A DNA stretch of 64,000 nucleotides from Arcanobacterium sp. S3PF19. Lineage in GTDB: Bacteria; Actinomycetota; Actinomycetes; Actinomycetales; Actinomycetaceae. The stretch spans positions 124,001 through 188,000 of the forward strand of contig NZ_JRMX01000015.1 of NCBI RefSeq assembly GCF_000758825.1, read 5' to 3'. This document shows, piece after piece, positions 28,149 to 36,129 of the stretch (position 1 is the first letter of the stretch; every line of letters begins with the position of its first letter). The notes beneath the pieces are model-generated. The model had not been told where the DNA came from and did no database searches. It saw nothing but the letters and a program-made list of their open reading frames with translations. The position numbers were made by a program, and so were the translations under genes.

Positions 28149-28180
28149 AATCTACCCCCCCCCCCCGCAACGTTTGTCAA
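28149..28180 (-). promoter_or_regulatory. promoter with a 12-G tract in the spacer (putative phase-variable switch)
   Basis: On the minus strand TTGACA (28180-28175) and TAGATT (28154-28149) are separated by 20 nt, of which the 12 next to the -10 are G (28166-28155). A spacer of 17 would need 9 G. The start codon is 41 nt downstream of the -10. Confidence 0.8.
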
Positions 28181-28265
28181 GAGAAAAAAGAAAAGATTGT
28201 GAAAATTGATAAAAATGTTACTTAAGAAAATATAACTTCGCCACACCGGGCACATTTATGAATAA

Positions 28266-29543
28266 TTACGCCTGCTTCTGCCGCTCCGCAAACACAAACT
28301 GCGGCTCGGCTTCCTTTCTGACCACGTCGCCGGAAATCAAAACGGCACTGATATCGCTGCGCGAAGGAATATCAAACATCAGCTCACGCAGCAAATCTTC
28401 CAAAATGGAGCGCAGCCCGCGCGCACCCGTGCCGCGGGCAATCGCCTCCCGCGCGATTTCGCGCAGCGCATCGTCGCTCAGCTTCAGATCCACACCGTCC
28501 AACGCAAACATTTTCCGGTACTGTTTCAGCAACGCATTGCGCGGCTTTGTGAGAATAGCCACCAAATCGTCTTCGGTCAGCGCCTCCACATTGGCGATAA
28601 TCGGAAGCCTCCCCACAAGTTCCGGAATTAAACCGAATTTATGCAGATCTTCGGGAGTTACGTCTTTGAAAATATCGTCGGAATCCAAAGCATGATGCAG
28701 CTGCGCCCCAAATCCGATCCCGCGTTTGCCCACACGGCTTGAAACAATATCTTCCATTCCCGCGAAAGCACCCGCCAGGATGAAAAGCACATTGGACGTG
28801 TCAATCTGCAAAAACTCCTGCTGCGGATGCTTACGCCCGCCGGCAGGCGGCACAGAAGCCACCGTCCCTTCAATAATTTTCAGCAGAGCCTGCTGTACGC
28901 CTTCCCCGGATACGTCCCTGGTAATCGACGGATTCTCGGACTTACGCGAAATCTTGTCTATCTCGTCGATGTAAATAATCCCTTTTTGGGCGCGCGCGAT
29001 ATCATCTCCCGCCGCCTGAATCAGCTTCAGCAGGATATTCTCCACGTCTTCACCCACATATCCGGCTTCCGTGAGCGCCGTGGCGTCCGCAATCGCAAAA
29101 GGCACGTCGAGCATTTTCGCCAGAGACTGGGCAAGGTAGGTTTTTCCCGTGCCCGTGGGACCCATCAGCAGGATATTCGATTTACCAATCTCAACATCGT
29201 CGCCGTGATCCTTTTTCCCCTTTGCCGCCGACGCATTTTCGAGCGCACGCACCCGCTTGTAATGGTTATACACGGCAACGGCCAAAGTGCGTTTTGCCGT
29301 TTCCTGGCCCACAACGTATTCGTCAAGAAATTTGCAGATCTCCCTGGGAGTCGGCAGCTTCTCCTCTTTCGCTTTTTTCTCCGCTTCGCCGCCCAGCTCT
29401 TCCTCAATGATTTCATTGCACAGTTCAACGCATTCGTCGCAGATATACACCCCGGAGCCGGTAATCAGCTTCCGCACCTGACGCTGGCTCTTATTGCAGA
29501 AAGAACACTTCAGAATATCTGCGGCATCGGCAGTGGGAACCAT
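28266..29543 (-). CDS. clpX: ClpX, ATP-binding subunit of the Clp protease
   Basis: The product is 425 aa. The N-terminal zinc-binding domain has C13, C16, C35 and C38 (CSFC, CDEC). Walker A is GPTGTGKT (129-136) and Walker [10 protein letters not shown]. The GYVGED pore loop 1 follows ALTEA, and the [10 protein letters not shown] sensor-2 segment is near the C terminus. The hexamer unfolds substrates and feeds them to ClpP. The ATG at 29543 follows GGAAAGGCGG. It is separated from clpP2 by 284 bp that hold no gene and no strong terminator, so read-through is possible alongside its own promoter. Confidence 0.97.
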   Translation of the reverse strand: MVPTADAADILKCSFCNKSQRQVRKLITGSGVYICDECVELCNEIIEEELGGEAEKKAKEEKLPTPREICKFLDEYVVGQETAKRTLAVAVYNHYKRVRALENASAAKGKKDHGDDVEIGKSNILLMGPTGTGKTYLAQSLAKMLDVPFAIADATALTEAGYVGEDVENILLKLIQAAGDDIARAQKGIIYIDEIDKISRKSENPSITRDVSGEGVQQALLKIIEGTVASVPPAGGRKHPQQEFLQIDTSNVLFILAGAFAGMEDIVSSRVGKRGIGFGAQLHHALDSDDIFKDVTPEDLHKFGLIPELVGRLPIIANVEALTEDDLVAILTKPRNALLKQYRKMFALDGVDLKLSDDALREIAREAIARGTGARGLRSILEDLLRELMFDIPSRSDISAVLISGDVVRKEAEPQFVFAERQKQA

Positions 29544-29827
29544 TTAGCAATCCGCCTTTCCGCAATATCCTGCCCGGATAATGCATCGTCCGTAAAAATC
29601 TATAAGATATGTTACCCCGAAGCGCGAGGCATGCGGGCATGAAACACCGCGATATCCCGCGCGTACAAACGCTGCCCACAGTGCGCAGGCTCAGCCGTAA
29701 ACACCGCCAAAGAGCAGACGGCCCGTAAACGGCAAACACAGCACCACACGCCAAAAAACGCCGGGCGAAGAAACGGAACGGGAAGGAGAACGCACCCGGT
29801 GCCCCCTCCCGCACACAGACTCAGCGG

Positions 29828-30502
29828 TTATTTCTGTTCGGGCACGGATTTCCTGGAAACCAGCACCTGATCCACAAGCCCGTATTCTTTTGCCTGCTGC
29901 GCAGTAAGAATTTTATCCCGGGAAATATCCTTTTCCACCTGCTGCGCACTCATCTTGGAATGCAGGGCGATCGTGTCGATAAGCCACCGGTTCATCCGGT
30001 CGATCTCATCGGCCACAATCGCAATATCGGACGCCTGACCCTGCACGCCCTCCATGGCGGGCTGATGGATCAGCACCCGGGCATTGGGCAGCGCAAGACG
30101 CCTGCCGGGGGCACCTGCGGCAAGCAGAACCGCTGCCGCCGACGCCGCCTGACCCAGACACACCGTCTGAATCTGCGGCTTAATGTACTGCATGGTGTCG
30201 TAAATAGCCGTCAGCGCCGTAAACGAGCCTCCCGGAGAATTGATATACATCGTAATCGGAGATTCCGGATCTATGGATTCCAACACCAACAGCTGCGCCA
30301 TAATATCATCGGCAGACGCGTCGTCCACCTGCACACCCAGAAAAACGATCCGGTCTTCGAAGAGTTTTGCGTAAGGATCCTGACGCTTGTACCCGTAGGG
30401 CGTCCGCTCTTCGAAATTCGGAAGAATATAACGGCTTTCCGGGATTCGGGGAGCTGTTCCCCCGGGAAGTGAAAAACCGGAATTATGCAGATTCAAATTC
30501 AT
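29828..30502 (-). CDS. clpP2: ClpP2, proteolytic subunit of the Clp protease
   Basis: The product is 224 aa with an N-terminal extension of about 40 residues before the core. The catalytic triad is S121 (GQAASAAAVLL), H146 (LIHQPAM) and probably D192 (KDISRD). It forms heptameric rings with ClpP1; in actinobacteria the two rings pair into one mixed peptidase driven by ClpX or ClpC. The active-site context GQAAS differs from GLAAS of the neighbour, as expected for the ClpP2 paralogue. It starts 11 nt after clpP1 and the two are surely one transcript. Confidence 0.95.
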   Translation of the reverse strand: MNLNLHNSGFSLPGGTAPRIPESRYILPNFEERTPYGYKRQDPYAKLFEDRIVFLGVQVDDASADDIMAQLLVLESIDPESPITMYINSPGGSFTALTAIYDTMQYIKPQIQTVCLGQAASAAAVLLAAGAPGRRLALPNARVLIHQPAMEGVQGQASDIAIVADEIDRMNRWLIDTIALHSKMSAQQVEKDISRDKILTAQQAKEYGLVDQVLVSRKSVPEQK

Positions 30503-30513
30503 TGTTTACCCTC

Positions 30514-31155
30514 TCAGTTCCGTTCTTCCGACGCGTCGGCAACTCCCATACCGCCGCCGCCGATCACCGAAGATGCGGTGGTGATAATATGATCGGCAAA
30601 ACCGTACTCCACTGCCTCTTTCGCCGTAAACCAGTGGTCACGGTCGGAATCGGCAATAATCTGCTCCACCGTCTTTCCCGTGTGCAAAGCGTTCAATTCC
30701 GAAAGTTCCTGTTTCATCTGCAGAATCAAATCCGCGTTAATCCTAATTTCCGTTGCCGTACCGCCGGCACCCCCGAGAGGCTGATGCATAAGCACCCGTG
30801 TATGCGGAGTAATATAACGCTTCCCCTTCGCGCCTGCGGAGAGCAAAAACTGACCCATAGACGCGGCAAGGCCCATTCCCACGGTAGCCACATCCGGCTT
30901 AATGTATTCCATGGTGTCAAAAATTGCCATGCCGGCCGTGACGGATCCGCCGGGAGAATTGATATACAGGTATATGTCTTTTTGCGGATCTTCTGCCGCA
31001 AGCAGCAGAAGCTGCGCACAGATCATATTTGCGTTTTCGTCTTTTACCTGATCTCCGAGCCAGATAATCCGTTCTTTAAGCAAACGGTTGTAGATAGAAT
31101 CCCCCAAGCCCAAACCGCCTGCGGTTTCGGCTGCCAGCTGTGGCCGTGTCGTCAC
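30514..31155 (-). CDS. clpP1: ClpP1, proteolytic subunit of the Clp protease
   Basis: The product is 213 aa with S99 ([14 protein letters not shown]), H124 (VLMHQPLGG) and D169 (IADSDRD) as the triad. A Gly-rich N terminus of about 20 residues precedes the core [10 protein letters not shown]. It is the first gene of clpP1-clpP2 and lies 235 bp after tig, a gap with the tig terminator and presumably the clpP promoter. The tig-clpP1-clpP2-clpX order is typical of actinobacteria. Together these genes cover chaperone folding at the ribosome and degradation of misfolded products. Confidence 0.96.
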   Translation of the reverse strand: MTTRPQLAAETAGGLGLGDSIYNRLLKERIIWLGDQVKDENANMICAQLLLLAAEDPQKDIYLYINSPGGSVTAGMAIFDTMEYIKPDVATVGMGLAASMGQFLLSAGAKGKRYITPHTRVLMHQPLGGAGGTATEIRINADLILQMKQELSELNALHTGKTVEQIIADSDRDHWFTAKEAVEYGFADHIITTASSVIGGGGMGVADASEERN

Positions 31156-31332
31156 AAGTGCTCCTTAATATCTCGGTTGTTTCCCGTAAATCCGTCTTTG
31201 GCGCAGTCTCGGTGCGTGGCCTGCGCCCACTTCTATCAGAATATCGCGAAGTTCCCCATTTTTCCGCTTCCGTCTTCGTCTTTCGCTCACGGCAGAGATC
31301 GGCGGAACCGGAAAAACAGGGAAAGAGAACGC

Positions 31333-31374
31333 AAAACGGGTGGGGCAGGCAAGAAAATACGCCCACCCCACCCG
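31333..31374 (-). terminator. intrinsic terminator after tig
   Basis: On the minus strand CGGGTGGGG and CCCCACCCG enclose a 20-nt loop and are followed by TTTTGCG. Confidence 0.75.
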
Positions 31375-31390
31375 GGAAGAAGAATTTCGG

Positions 31391-32983
31391 TCAGCCCTGA
31401 TAGTTAATCAAAGCATCCTTCGTCATTTTCTTTGCTTCTGCCTCCGTAAGCTCTCCGGTGGCAACACGGTACGCCACCCATTCGCCCTTCAGGGCAGACT
31501 TGGCGGGCGCTGCCGGAGTGTCTGCGCTCTGCGCTGCGGCGGCCTTCTTGCCCTTTGCCGCTTTGACCGGTTTTTCCGCCTTTTGCGGCTCTCCGGCTCG
31601 GGCAGTCTTGCCCGCTTTGGCGGCCGGCTTGGCCTTCTTTGCCGCAGGATTGATCTTGCGCGTCTTCGGCAGATTAAACTCGGGCACTTTTTCGTTCTCG
31701 GGAGCTTCACCCAAAGCCGATACCACATCCACTTCATTGCCCTTGTCGTCCACTACCTTAGCCAGACGCATTGCGGCAATCACGGCCTTGTTCCGCGCAA
31801 GCTCACCGGCGAATGCAGGCAGCTGGTTCGACTGTGCGGCAGCCTGAATGAACTGATTCGGGTCCATTCCGTACATCTTCGCCTGCTGCATCAAGAAGTT
31901 GAGCAGATCTTCCCGGCCCACTTCCACGCCGAAACCCTCGGCATAGGCGTCCAGAAGAAGCTGCAGTCTCAGCTGCTTTTCCACATCCTTACGGGCTTCT
32001 TCCGCGTGGTCTTTATCCTCGCTCTTGCCTTCCTGCTCCAGATGCGCGGCCACTTCTTCGTCGACGACGCTTTGCGGCAGCGGGAACTCCGCCAGTCCCA
32101 GCAGTTCTTCGATCAGTTTCTGCTCCGCTTCAAAAATCTGCCCGTCAACCTTGGATTTTGCGGCGTTTTTCCGCAAATCGTCACGCAGAAGATCAATCGT
32201 GTCAAATTCCGAAGCCAGCTGGGCAAATTCGTCATCCGCATCCGGAAGAACGGATTCTTTTACCGAGTGGACGGTAACGGTTACGGCCGCTTCCTCTCCC
32301 TTGTGCTCTCCGCCGGCAAGCTTGGAGGTAAATTCGACAACGTCGCCGCTCTTTGCCCCGGTAAGCGCGGCGTCCTGCCCTTCCAGCATATTTCCGTCGC
32401 CGATACGGTAAGACACGCCCGACATATCGTCAACCTGCTTGCCGTCGATCGTGGCCACAAGATCGATATTCACATAATCGCCCTTTTTCGCTTTCCTGTT
32501 TACGTCGGTCAGCGTGGCAAAACGCTCCCGCAAATCTGTCAGTGCCGTTTCAACTTCGTCATCGGTCACTTCGCCCGCAGGGACTTCAATTTTCACCGCA
32601 CCCGGATCGGGAAGCGAAATCTCCGGACGGATATCCACCTCCACCGTGAACTTCAGAGCCGTGCTGTCTTCGGCGCCTTTCATTTCCGGCACTTCGTCAA
32701 TTGCCACTTCGGGACGGGACATCGGAGAAATCCCGAACTCCGCGGCAGCATCTCTGTAATAGGAATCGAGGCTGTCGTTAATCGCCTGTTCGATAATGTA
32801 GCCCTTGCCGATACGCGATTCGAGCACGCGGCGCGGAGCCTTACCGGGGCGGAAACCCGGGATATTCACCTGTTTCGCAACTTTTTTCGCGGCTTTCTCG
32901 TATGCCGGGCGGAAATCTGCCGCCGATACTGCCACTTCCAGCTTGGCACGGGTCTCACTTAAGTAGTCAACGGAATTCTTCAC
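31391..32983 (-). CDS. tig: trigger factor with long C-terminal extension
   Basis: The GTG at 32983 is chosen because GGAGAA lies 7 nt upstream and VKNSVDYLSETRAKLEV matches the family's N terminus; an ATG at 33001 has no ribosome site. The product is 530 aa, about 70-90 longer than usual. The ribosome-binding loop GFRPGKAP is at 43-50, the FKBP-type prolyl isomerase domain about 160-245, and the helical chaperone arms to about 437. The tail (438-530) is Lys/Ala/Pro-rich (PAAKKAKPAAKAGKTA) and ends in an ordered motif, GEWVAYRVATGELTEAEAKK plus MTKDALINYQG. That end resembles small SAP-like motifs on actinobacterial proteins. It binds nascent chains at the ribosome exit and is upstream of clpP1. 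Confidence 0.95.
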   Translation of the reverse strand: MKNSVDYLSETRAKLEVAVSAADFRPAYEKAAKKVAKQVNIPGFRPGKAPRRVLESRIGKGYIIEQAINDSLDSYYRDAAAEFGISPMSRPEVAIDEVPEMKGAEDSTALKFTVEVDIRPEISLPDPGAVKIEVPAGEVTDDEVETALTDLRERFATLTDVNRKAKKGDYVNIDLVATIDGKQVDDMSGVSYRIGDGNMLEGQDAALTGAKSGDVVEFTSKLAGGEHKGEEAAVTVTVHSVKESVLPDADDEFAQLASEFDTIDLLRDDLRKNAAKSKVDGQIFEAEQKLIEELLGLAEFPLPQSVVDEEVAAHLEQEGKSEDKDHAEEARKDVEKQLRLQLLLDAYAEGFGVEVGREDLLNFLMQQAKMYGMDPNQFIQAAAQSNQLPAFAGELARNKAVIAAMRLAKVVDDKGNEVDVVSALGEAPENEKVPEFNLPKTRKINPAAKKAKPAAKAGKTARAGEPQKAEKPVKAAKGKKAAAAQSADTPAAPAKSALKGEWVAYRVATGELTEAEAKKMTKDALINYQG

Positions 32984-33485
32984 TGAGATTTCTCCACTCA
33001 TGAGGTCTGAAAGGCGGTCGCCCGCCGTTGTTGTCTTCTGAACGTCGATGACGCACGCATATGTGCGCATTCGTTATGCCCAGAACTGGTCTATGCACTC
33101 ATAGGTACACATATACTGTTTAATCGTAGAACAAAAACACACATTTTTATGCATTATTCAAAATGAAAGTGGACACAGTCGGGATCTATGCCCGCTTCGC
33201 CCCGCCGGGCAGGGGTTTCCGCCCATCTTCCGGGCCCGCGCCCCGCCGGGCGCCCGCGGGCGGGCAGCTGTGCCCGCCCTGCCGGCGGCGGCACAGATTA
33301 CACCGGACGGGCAATACAGATTACGCCGGCTGTTTCGCGCAAATGTGCGAAACGGAAAACAAAACACTGCGGAAGTACCCGCCATGCACTACCATAAATA
33401 ATTGTTCCGGCCGGAGCGGCGGGCACCGAATACGGCGAAATGCGAAGACGTATCGGGCCGCACCGGACACAGAGAGGAAAGAACA
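32984..33485. other. intergenic region between tig and the phosphodiesterase, no gene seen
   Basis: The left part (to about 33165) is AT-rich and should contain the tig promoter; TATATG at about 33111-33116 is a weak candidate -10 on the minus strand. From 33200 to 33290 the DNA is extremely GC-rich with overlapping hairpins, the clearest being GGGCGGGCA / TGCCCGCCC at 33258-33279. Open frames here lack any coding character. Confidence 0.5.
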
Positions 33486-34241
33486 ATGGCGGACTGCACT
33501 TTAATGGCTCACCGCGGACTGAACACGCTTGCGCCGGAAAATACTTTCAGCGCTTTTCGAGCTGCTTTGGACAACGGAATCAACTGGATTGAAACCGATG
33601 TGGACGCATTGGGAGACGGCACTCCCATCATTATCCACGACACCGCACTGGACCGCACAACAAACCGTTTTGGAAGTTATTACGATTTGAATGCCTCGGA
33701 TTTACCGCAGCTGGACGCCGGGTCCTGGTTCAGTCCGAAATTTGCCGGCGAGCCCGTGCCGACACTGCGCGGACTTATCCGATTCATGAACGAAAAAGAG
33801 CTGAATGCCAATATCGAGATTAAATCGAACGAACAGGGCAAAAAAGAAACGCTGCGTTTGATCGACAACATCATTTCGGAACTGGAAGAGCTCAGCCCGT
33901 CCCGAAAAGTTATTGTTTCTTCTTTCAACCATGTGCTGCTGCATATTTTTAAACAGCGGGCCCCGAAGCTTCCCGTCGGCTGCCTCTACGAAACGGCGGC
34001 TCTTTACGACGACTGGAAATCCGTTCTGGAACTGGTGGGCGCCGACTATATTCACCCGGAAGACGATTTTCTGACGGCGTGGCGTGTGGAAAAAATCCAT
34101 CGGGCGGGATTCGGAATCAACGCCTGGACAGTCGACAGCCCGGGGCGCGCGAATCAGCTTGCCAATTGGGGCGTAGACGGGATTATTTCCAACGTACCGC
34201 ATATTATGAAGGGTATTTCCGGGGCAAAAAGCGCGAAATAG
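33486..34241 (+). CDS. glycerophosphodiester phosphodiesterase
   Basis: The ATG at 33486 has GAGGAAAG 5 nt upstream, giving 251 aa; a longer frame upstream is non-coding. The GDPD barrel is clear: MAHRGLNTLAPENTFSAF (catalytic His and Glu), WIETDVDALGDG and IIHDTALDRTTN (second His), IEIKSN (metal ligand), and NAWTVDSPGRANQLANWGVDGIISNVP at the end. It cleaves glycerophosphodiesters to glycerol-3-phosphate and an alcohol. No signal peptide, so it is cytosolic, UgpQ-like. glpD, which would use the glycerol-3-phosphate, is 11 kb away and not co-transcribed. Confidence 0.92.
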   Translation: MADCTLMAHRGLNTLAPENTFSAFRAALDNGINWIETDVDALGDGTPIIIHDTALDRTTNRFGSYYDLNASDLPQLDAGSWFSPKFAGEPVPTLRGLIRFMNEKELNANIEIKSNEQGKKETLRLIDNIISELEELSPSRKVIVSSFNHVLLHIFKQRAPKLPVGCLYETAALYDDWKSVLELVGADYIHPEDDFLTAWRVEKIHRAGFGINAWTVDSPGRANQLANWGVDGIISNVPHIMKGISGAKSAK

Positions 34242-34286
34242 CCGGCAGGCGGAGTACAAGGGACTGTCCGCCCAAAAACGGTCCGG

Positions 34287-34360
34287 TCGGGGTAGCGGGA
34301 TTTGAACCCACGGCCTTCCGCTCCCAAAGCGGACGCGCTACCAAGCTGCGCCATACCCCG
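34287..34360 (-). tRNA. tRNA-Pro (anticodon UGG)
   Basis: On the minus strand the acceptor CGGGGTA pairs with TACCCCG, with discriminator A. The anticodon stem TCCGC/GCGGA carries loop TTTGGGA (anticodon TGG), and the T loop is TTCAAAT. CCA is not encoded. Confidence 0.97.
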
Positions 34361-34500
34361 TGCTCAATAAATAGTAAACTAAGCCATTATGCTTTCCAAA
34401 CCGATTTTTTCCGATGAGTGCCAAATCACGCCTGTTTGCACTCAAACACATTTTATTTTGAAGCCGATTCCTGCTAAACTCGTTTAGCGGTGAAAGCACT

Positions 34501-34574
34501 GCGAGTGTAGCTTAATGGTAAAGCCTCTGCCTTCCAAGCAGATGACGCGGGTTCGATTCCCGTCACTCGCTCCA
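34501..34574 (+). tRNA. tRNA-Gly (anticodon UCC)
   Basis: Acceptor GCGAGTG pairs with CACTCGC. The anticodon stem TCTGC/GCAGA holds loop CTTCCAA (anticodon TCC), and the T loop is TTCGATT. The 3' CCA is encoded. The accessory pocket begins directly downstream. Confidence 0.97.
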
Positions 34575-34795
34575 CTTAGACGTCGGATTTGATAAGTACC
34601 CATTTGCGTTCGCGATTTTGCGTTGCGGCTGTGCCGGCTTAGCGAATGTGGATATTCACTGCGGGCGGAAAATCTAGTCGCTATTAAATTTTGAAGCGCA
34701 CCGGGTTTCCCATTCCCCGATTTTTGGAGGAGTGACGTTACATACATAATCGGAATAAAAGAGAGGAAGCTCGTCACTTCAGGGTTCGGTTCATC

Positions 34796-34924
34796 ATGAA
34801 GAAGCCTGTGCAAACCATGATCGGTGGCCTTCTTTCAATAACAGCTATGGGTGCCTCCACAGTGGAAACACCCATAGCTTTAGCACGAACAACAGACTCT
34901 CACCTTGATATACTGGTGGTGTAG
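34796..34924 (+). CDS. possible small secreted peptide or gene remnant (42 aa)
   Basis: A 42-codon frame encodes MKKPVQTMIGGLLSITAMGA, then a short tail with PIALARTTDS, resembling a signal peptide with an ALA cleavage site and almost no mature part. GAGAGGAAG lies too far upstream (about 27 nt) to be its ribosome site. A large hairpin (AGCTATGGGTG / CACCCATAGCT, about 34848-34884) lies inside the frame. It may be a truncated leftover of a secreted protein gene or no gene at all. The rest of 34575-34960 shows no other coding signal. Confidence 0.3.
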   Translation: MKKPVQTMIGGLLSITAMGASTVETPIALARTTDSHLDILVV

Positions 34925-34960
34925 CCTGTATCGTATTTCATCGCGAAAACAACGATCTGA

Positions 34961-35149
34961 TCATGATTTCCTGTTTTGATCAGGTGGTTGAATATCGGTT
35001 TCACTTTCCTGGGTTACCAGATGTCCAATCAGAGCCACCGCACACAAAACGCCTCCGATCTTTCTGGTATCAACCCAAAAATTAAGAATTATCAATGCTA
35101 ATCCGAGGATTCCTATTACGAAACTAATTTTTCGTACCTTTTTTTTCAT
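34961..35149 (-). CDS. small two-helix membrane protein, possible immunity protein
   Basis: From ATG 35149 the product is 62 aa: a basic start (MKKKVRK), hydrophobic segment one (about 8-22, FVIGILGLALIILNF), a short loop with VDTRK, hydrophobic segment two (about 28-42, GGVLCAVALIGHLV), and a polar tail. A longer frame (to 35188) would overlap the upstream gene by 26 nt. It starts 13 nt after the secreted cationic protein on the same strand, so the pair is one transcript. Size, topology and placement resemble bacteriocin immunity proteins, but this is inference; no family is recognised. Confidence 0.6.
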   Translation of the reverse strand: MKKKVRKISFVIGILGLALIILNFWVDTRKIGGVLCAVALIGHLVTQESETDIQPPDQNRKS

Positions 35150-35162
35150 TCGCACTCTATTC

Positions 35163-35759
35163 TTACTCGAAGCAAGCATCATAAACAATCCCTAGGTTAA
35201 AGAGTTCGATCAAAGTACGTTGAGCTTTTGGTCCAGCCTTTTTTGCAGCCCGCCTAACGGCCCGCGAAACTGCAGTCTTAAATGGTACTTTTGCTCTCCG
35301 CTGTGCATCGTAAACACGCTTGAAGGTCTTTACAAACTTAGTTACACCACCGGCAGCTTTCAGAGCCGTACGGATTTTCGTAATCTTAAAGATTGGAAGG
35401 TTTGTCACGATAGCAAGACCGATAGCACTAACACAACCGACTACTCCAAAAGTGGAAATGCCACCTGACTCTGAGTGAAATCCATCTCCCAGTCGCGTTT
35501 TGAGCCAAGATTGTGCTGCAGCATCTCCGGCTTGAAGGACACTATCAGGAATCTCTTCAATTGCTTTAAAAACAGCTAATAGCTGATCCTCCGATATTAC
35601 AGGGGCCGGTGTGGTGTGTTGTGTGCCGTGAGAAATTTGCTGAGACAATGGCGTGGACTCGCTAAGCGGCGTGGCATTAGCTACTCCGCCAAACACTAAT
35701 GACAACGCAATTGCGCAGACACTTGCAGTTGTCAGTTTCGCAAATTTTCGAAGATTCAC
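35163..35759 (-). CDS. secreted cationic protein, possible bacteriocin-like effector
   Basis: GTG at 35759 is preferred because AAAGGA lies 9 nt upstream; ATG at 35777 is an alternative. The product is about 198 aa. A Sec signal peptide is evident (NLRKFAKLTTASVCAIALSL, cleavage after GVANA). A Ser/Thr/Gln-rich propeptide-like part and an acidic stretch (about 60-105) follow. The C-terminal 90 residues are hydrophobic then strongly basic (IRTALKAAGGVTKFVKTFKR, RRAKVPFKTAVSRAVRRAAK), with one Cys before and one four residues from the end (DACFE) that could form a disulfide. Secreted cationic domains of this kind often act on membranes, but no family is recognised. A small membrane protein gene follows 13 nt later, and the promoter is flanked by an inverted repeat. 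Confidence 0.7.
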   Translation of the reverse strand: MNLRKFAKLTTASVCAIALSLVFGGVANATPLSESTPLSQQISHGTQHTTPAPVISEDQLLAVFKAIEEIPDSVLQAGDAAAQSWLKTRLGDGFHSESGGISTFGVVGCVSAIGLAIVTNLPIFKITKIRTALKAAGGVTKFVKTFKRVYDAQRRAKVPFKTAVSRAVRRAAKKAGPKAQRTLIELFNLGIVYDACFE

Positions 35760-35851
35760 GGACTTCGTTCCTTTCATCGTGCCGTGTTGCCTGACGGCGG
35801 GTAGTGCAGCCGGGGAATCTGGGCTGCAGCCCCCTCTTAGAGATAAGAAAA

Positions 35852-35892
35852 ATGTTAAGTTATGAAAACTCTTGCCGTCAATAGTTTTCATA
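35852..35892 (-). promoter_or_regulatory. promoter of the secreted-protein gene with flanking operator
   Basis: On the minus strand TTGACG (35881-35876) and TAACAT (35857-35852) are 18 nt apart. A perfect 10-bp inverted repeat, TATGAAAACT / AGTTTTCATA with 12-nt spacing (35861-35892), brackets the -35, so a dimeric regulator bound there would control entry of polymerase. The 5' UTR contains a GGGCTGCAGCCC palindrome. Confidence 0.6.
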
Positions 35893-36075
35893 AAAATTTC
35901 ACAACACCAATAGGCCGCGTGACTCGTACACCGACCGGCCCGTATCCGCGCCGCCGCCTCGGCGTGTTCTGTCTTTAGCCATCAAGTCCTCACAATGTTG
36001 CAGCATTTGCGCCGGTCAAGCAGGTGGCAACCGTCGGTAGCCGGTAGGAAATCTCGCGTAGCCATGTGATCGCCT

Positions 36076-36108
36076 GCGTCTGCCTCCGACGCGGTAGACG
36101 CTTATAGT
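36076..36108 (+). promoter_or_regulatory. XRE-gene promoter with inverted repeat
   Basis: GCGTCTGCC (36076-36084) and GGTAGACGC (36093-36101) form an imperfect inverted repeat just before TATAGT (36103-36108), a likely -10. The site fits autoregulation by the downstream regulator in its intact form. Confidence 0.45.
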
Positions 36109-36129
36109 AAAACCGATTGAAGAGAAAGT

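Noticed and set aside
33163-33504. 113-codon plus-strand frame before the phosphodiesterase
   Set aside because: Translates hairpin-rich GC sequence into Arg/Pro/Cys-rich peptide and overlaps the true start of the next gene.
34484-34813. 109-codon minus-strand frame over tRNA-Gly
   Set aside because: Runs antisense through the tRNA and gives the familiar SDGNRTRVICLEGRG artefact seen opposite tRNA genes.
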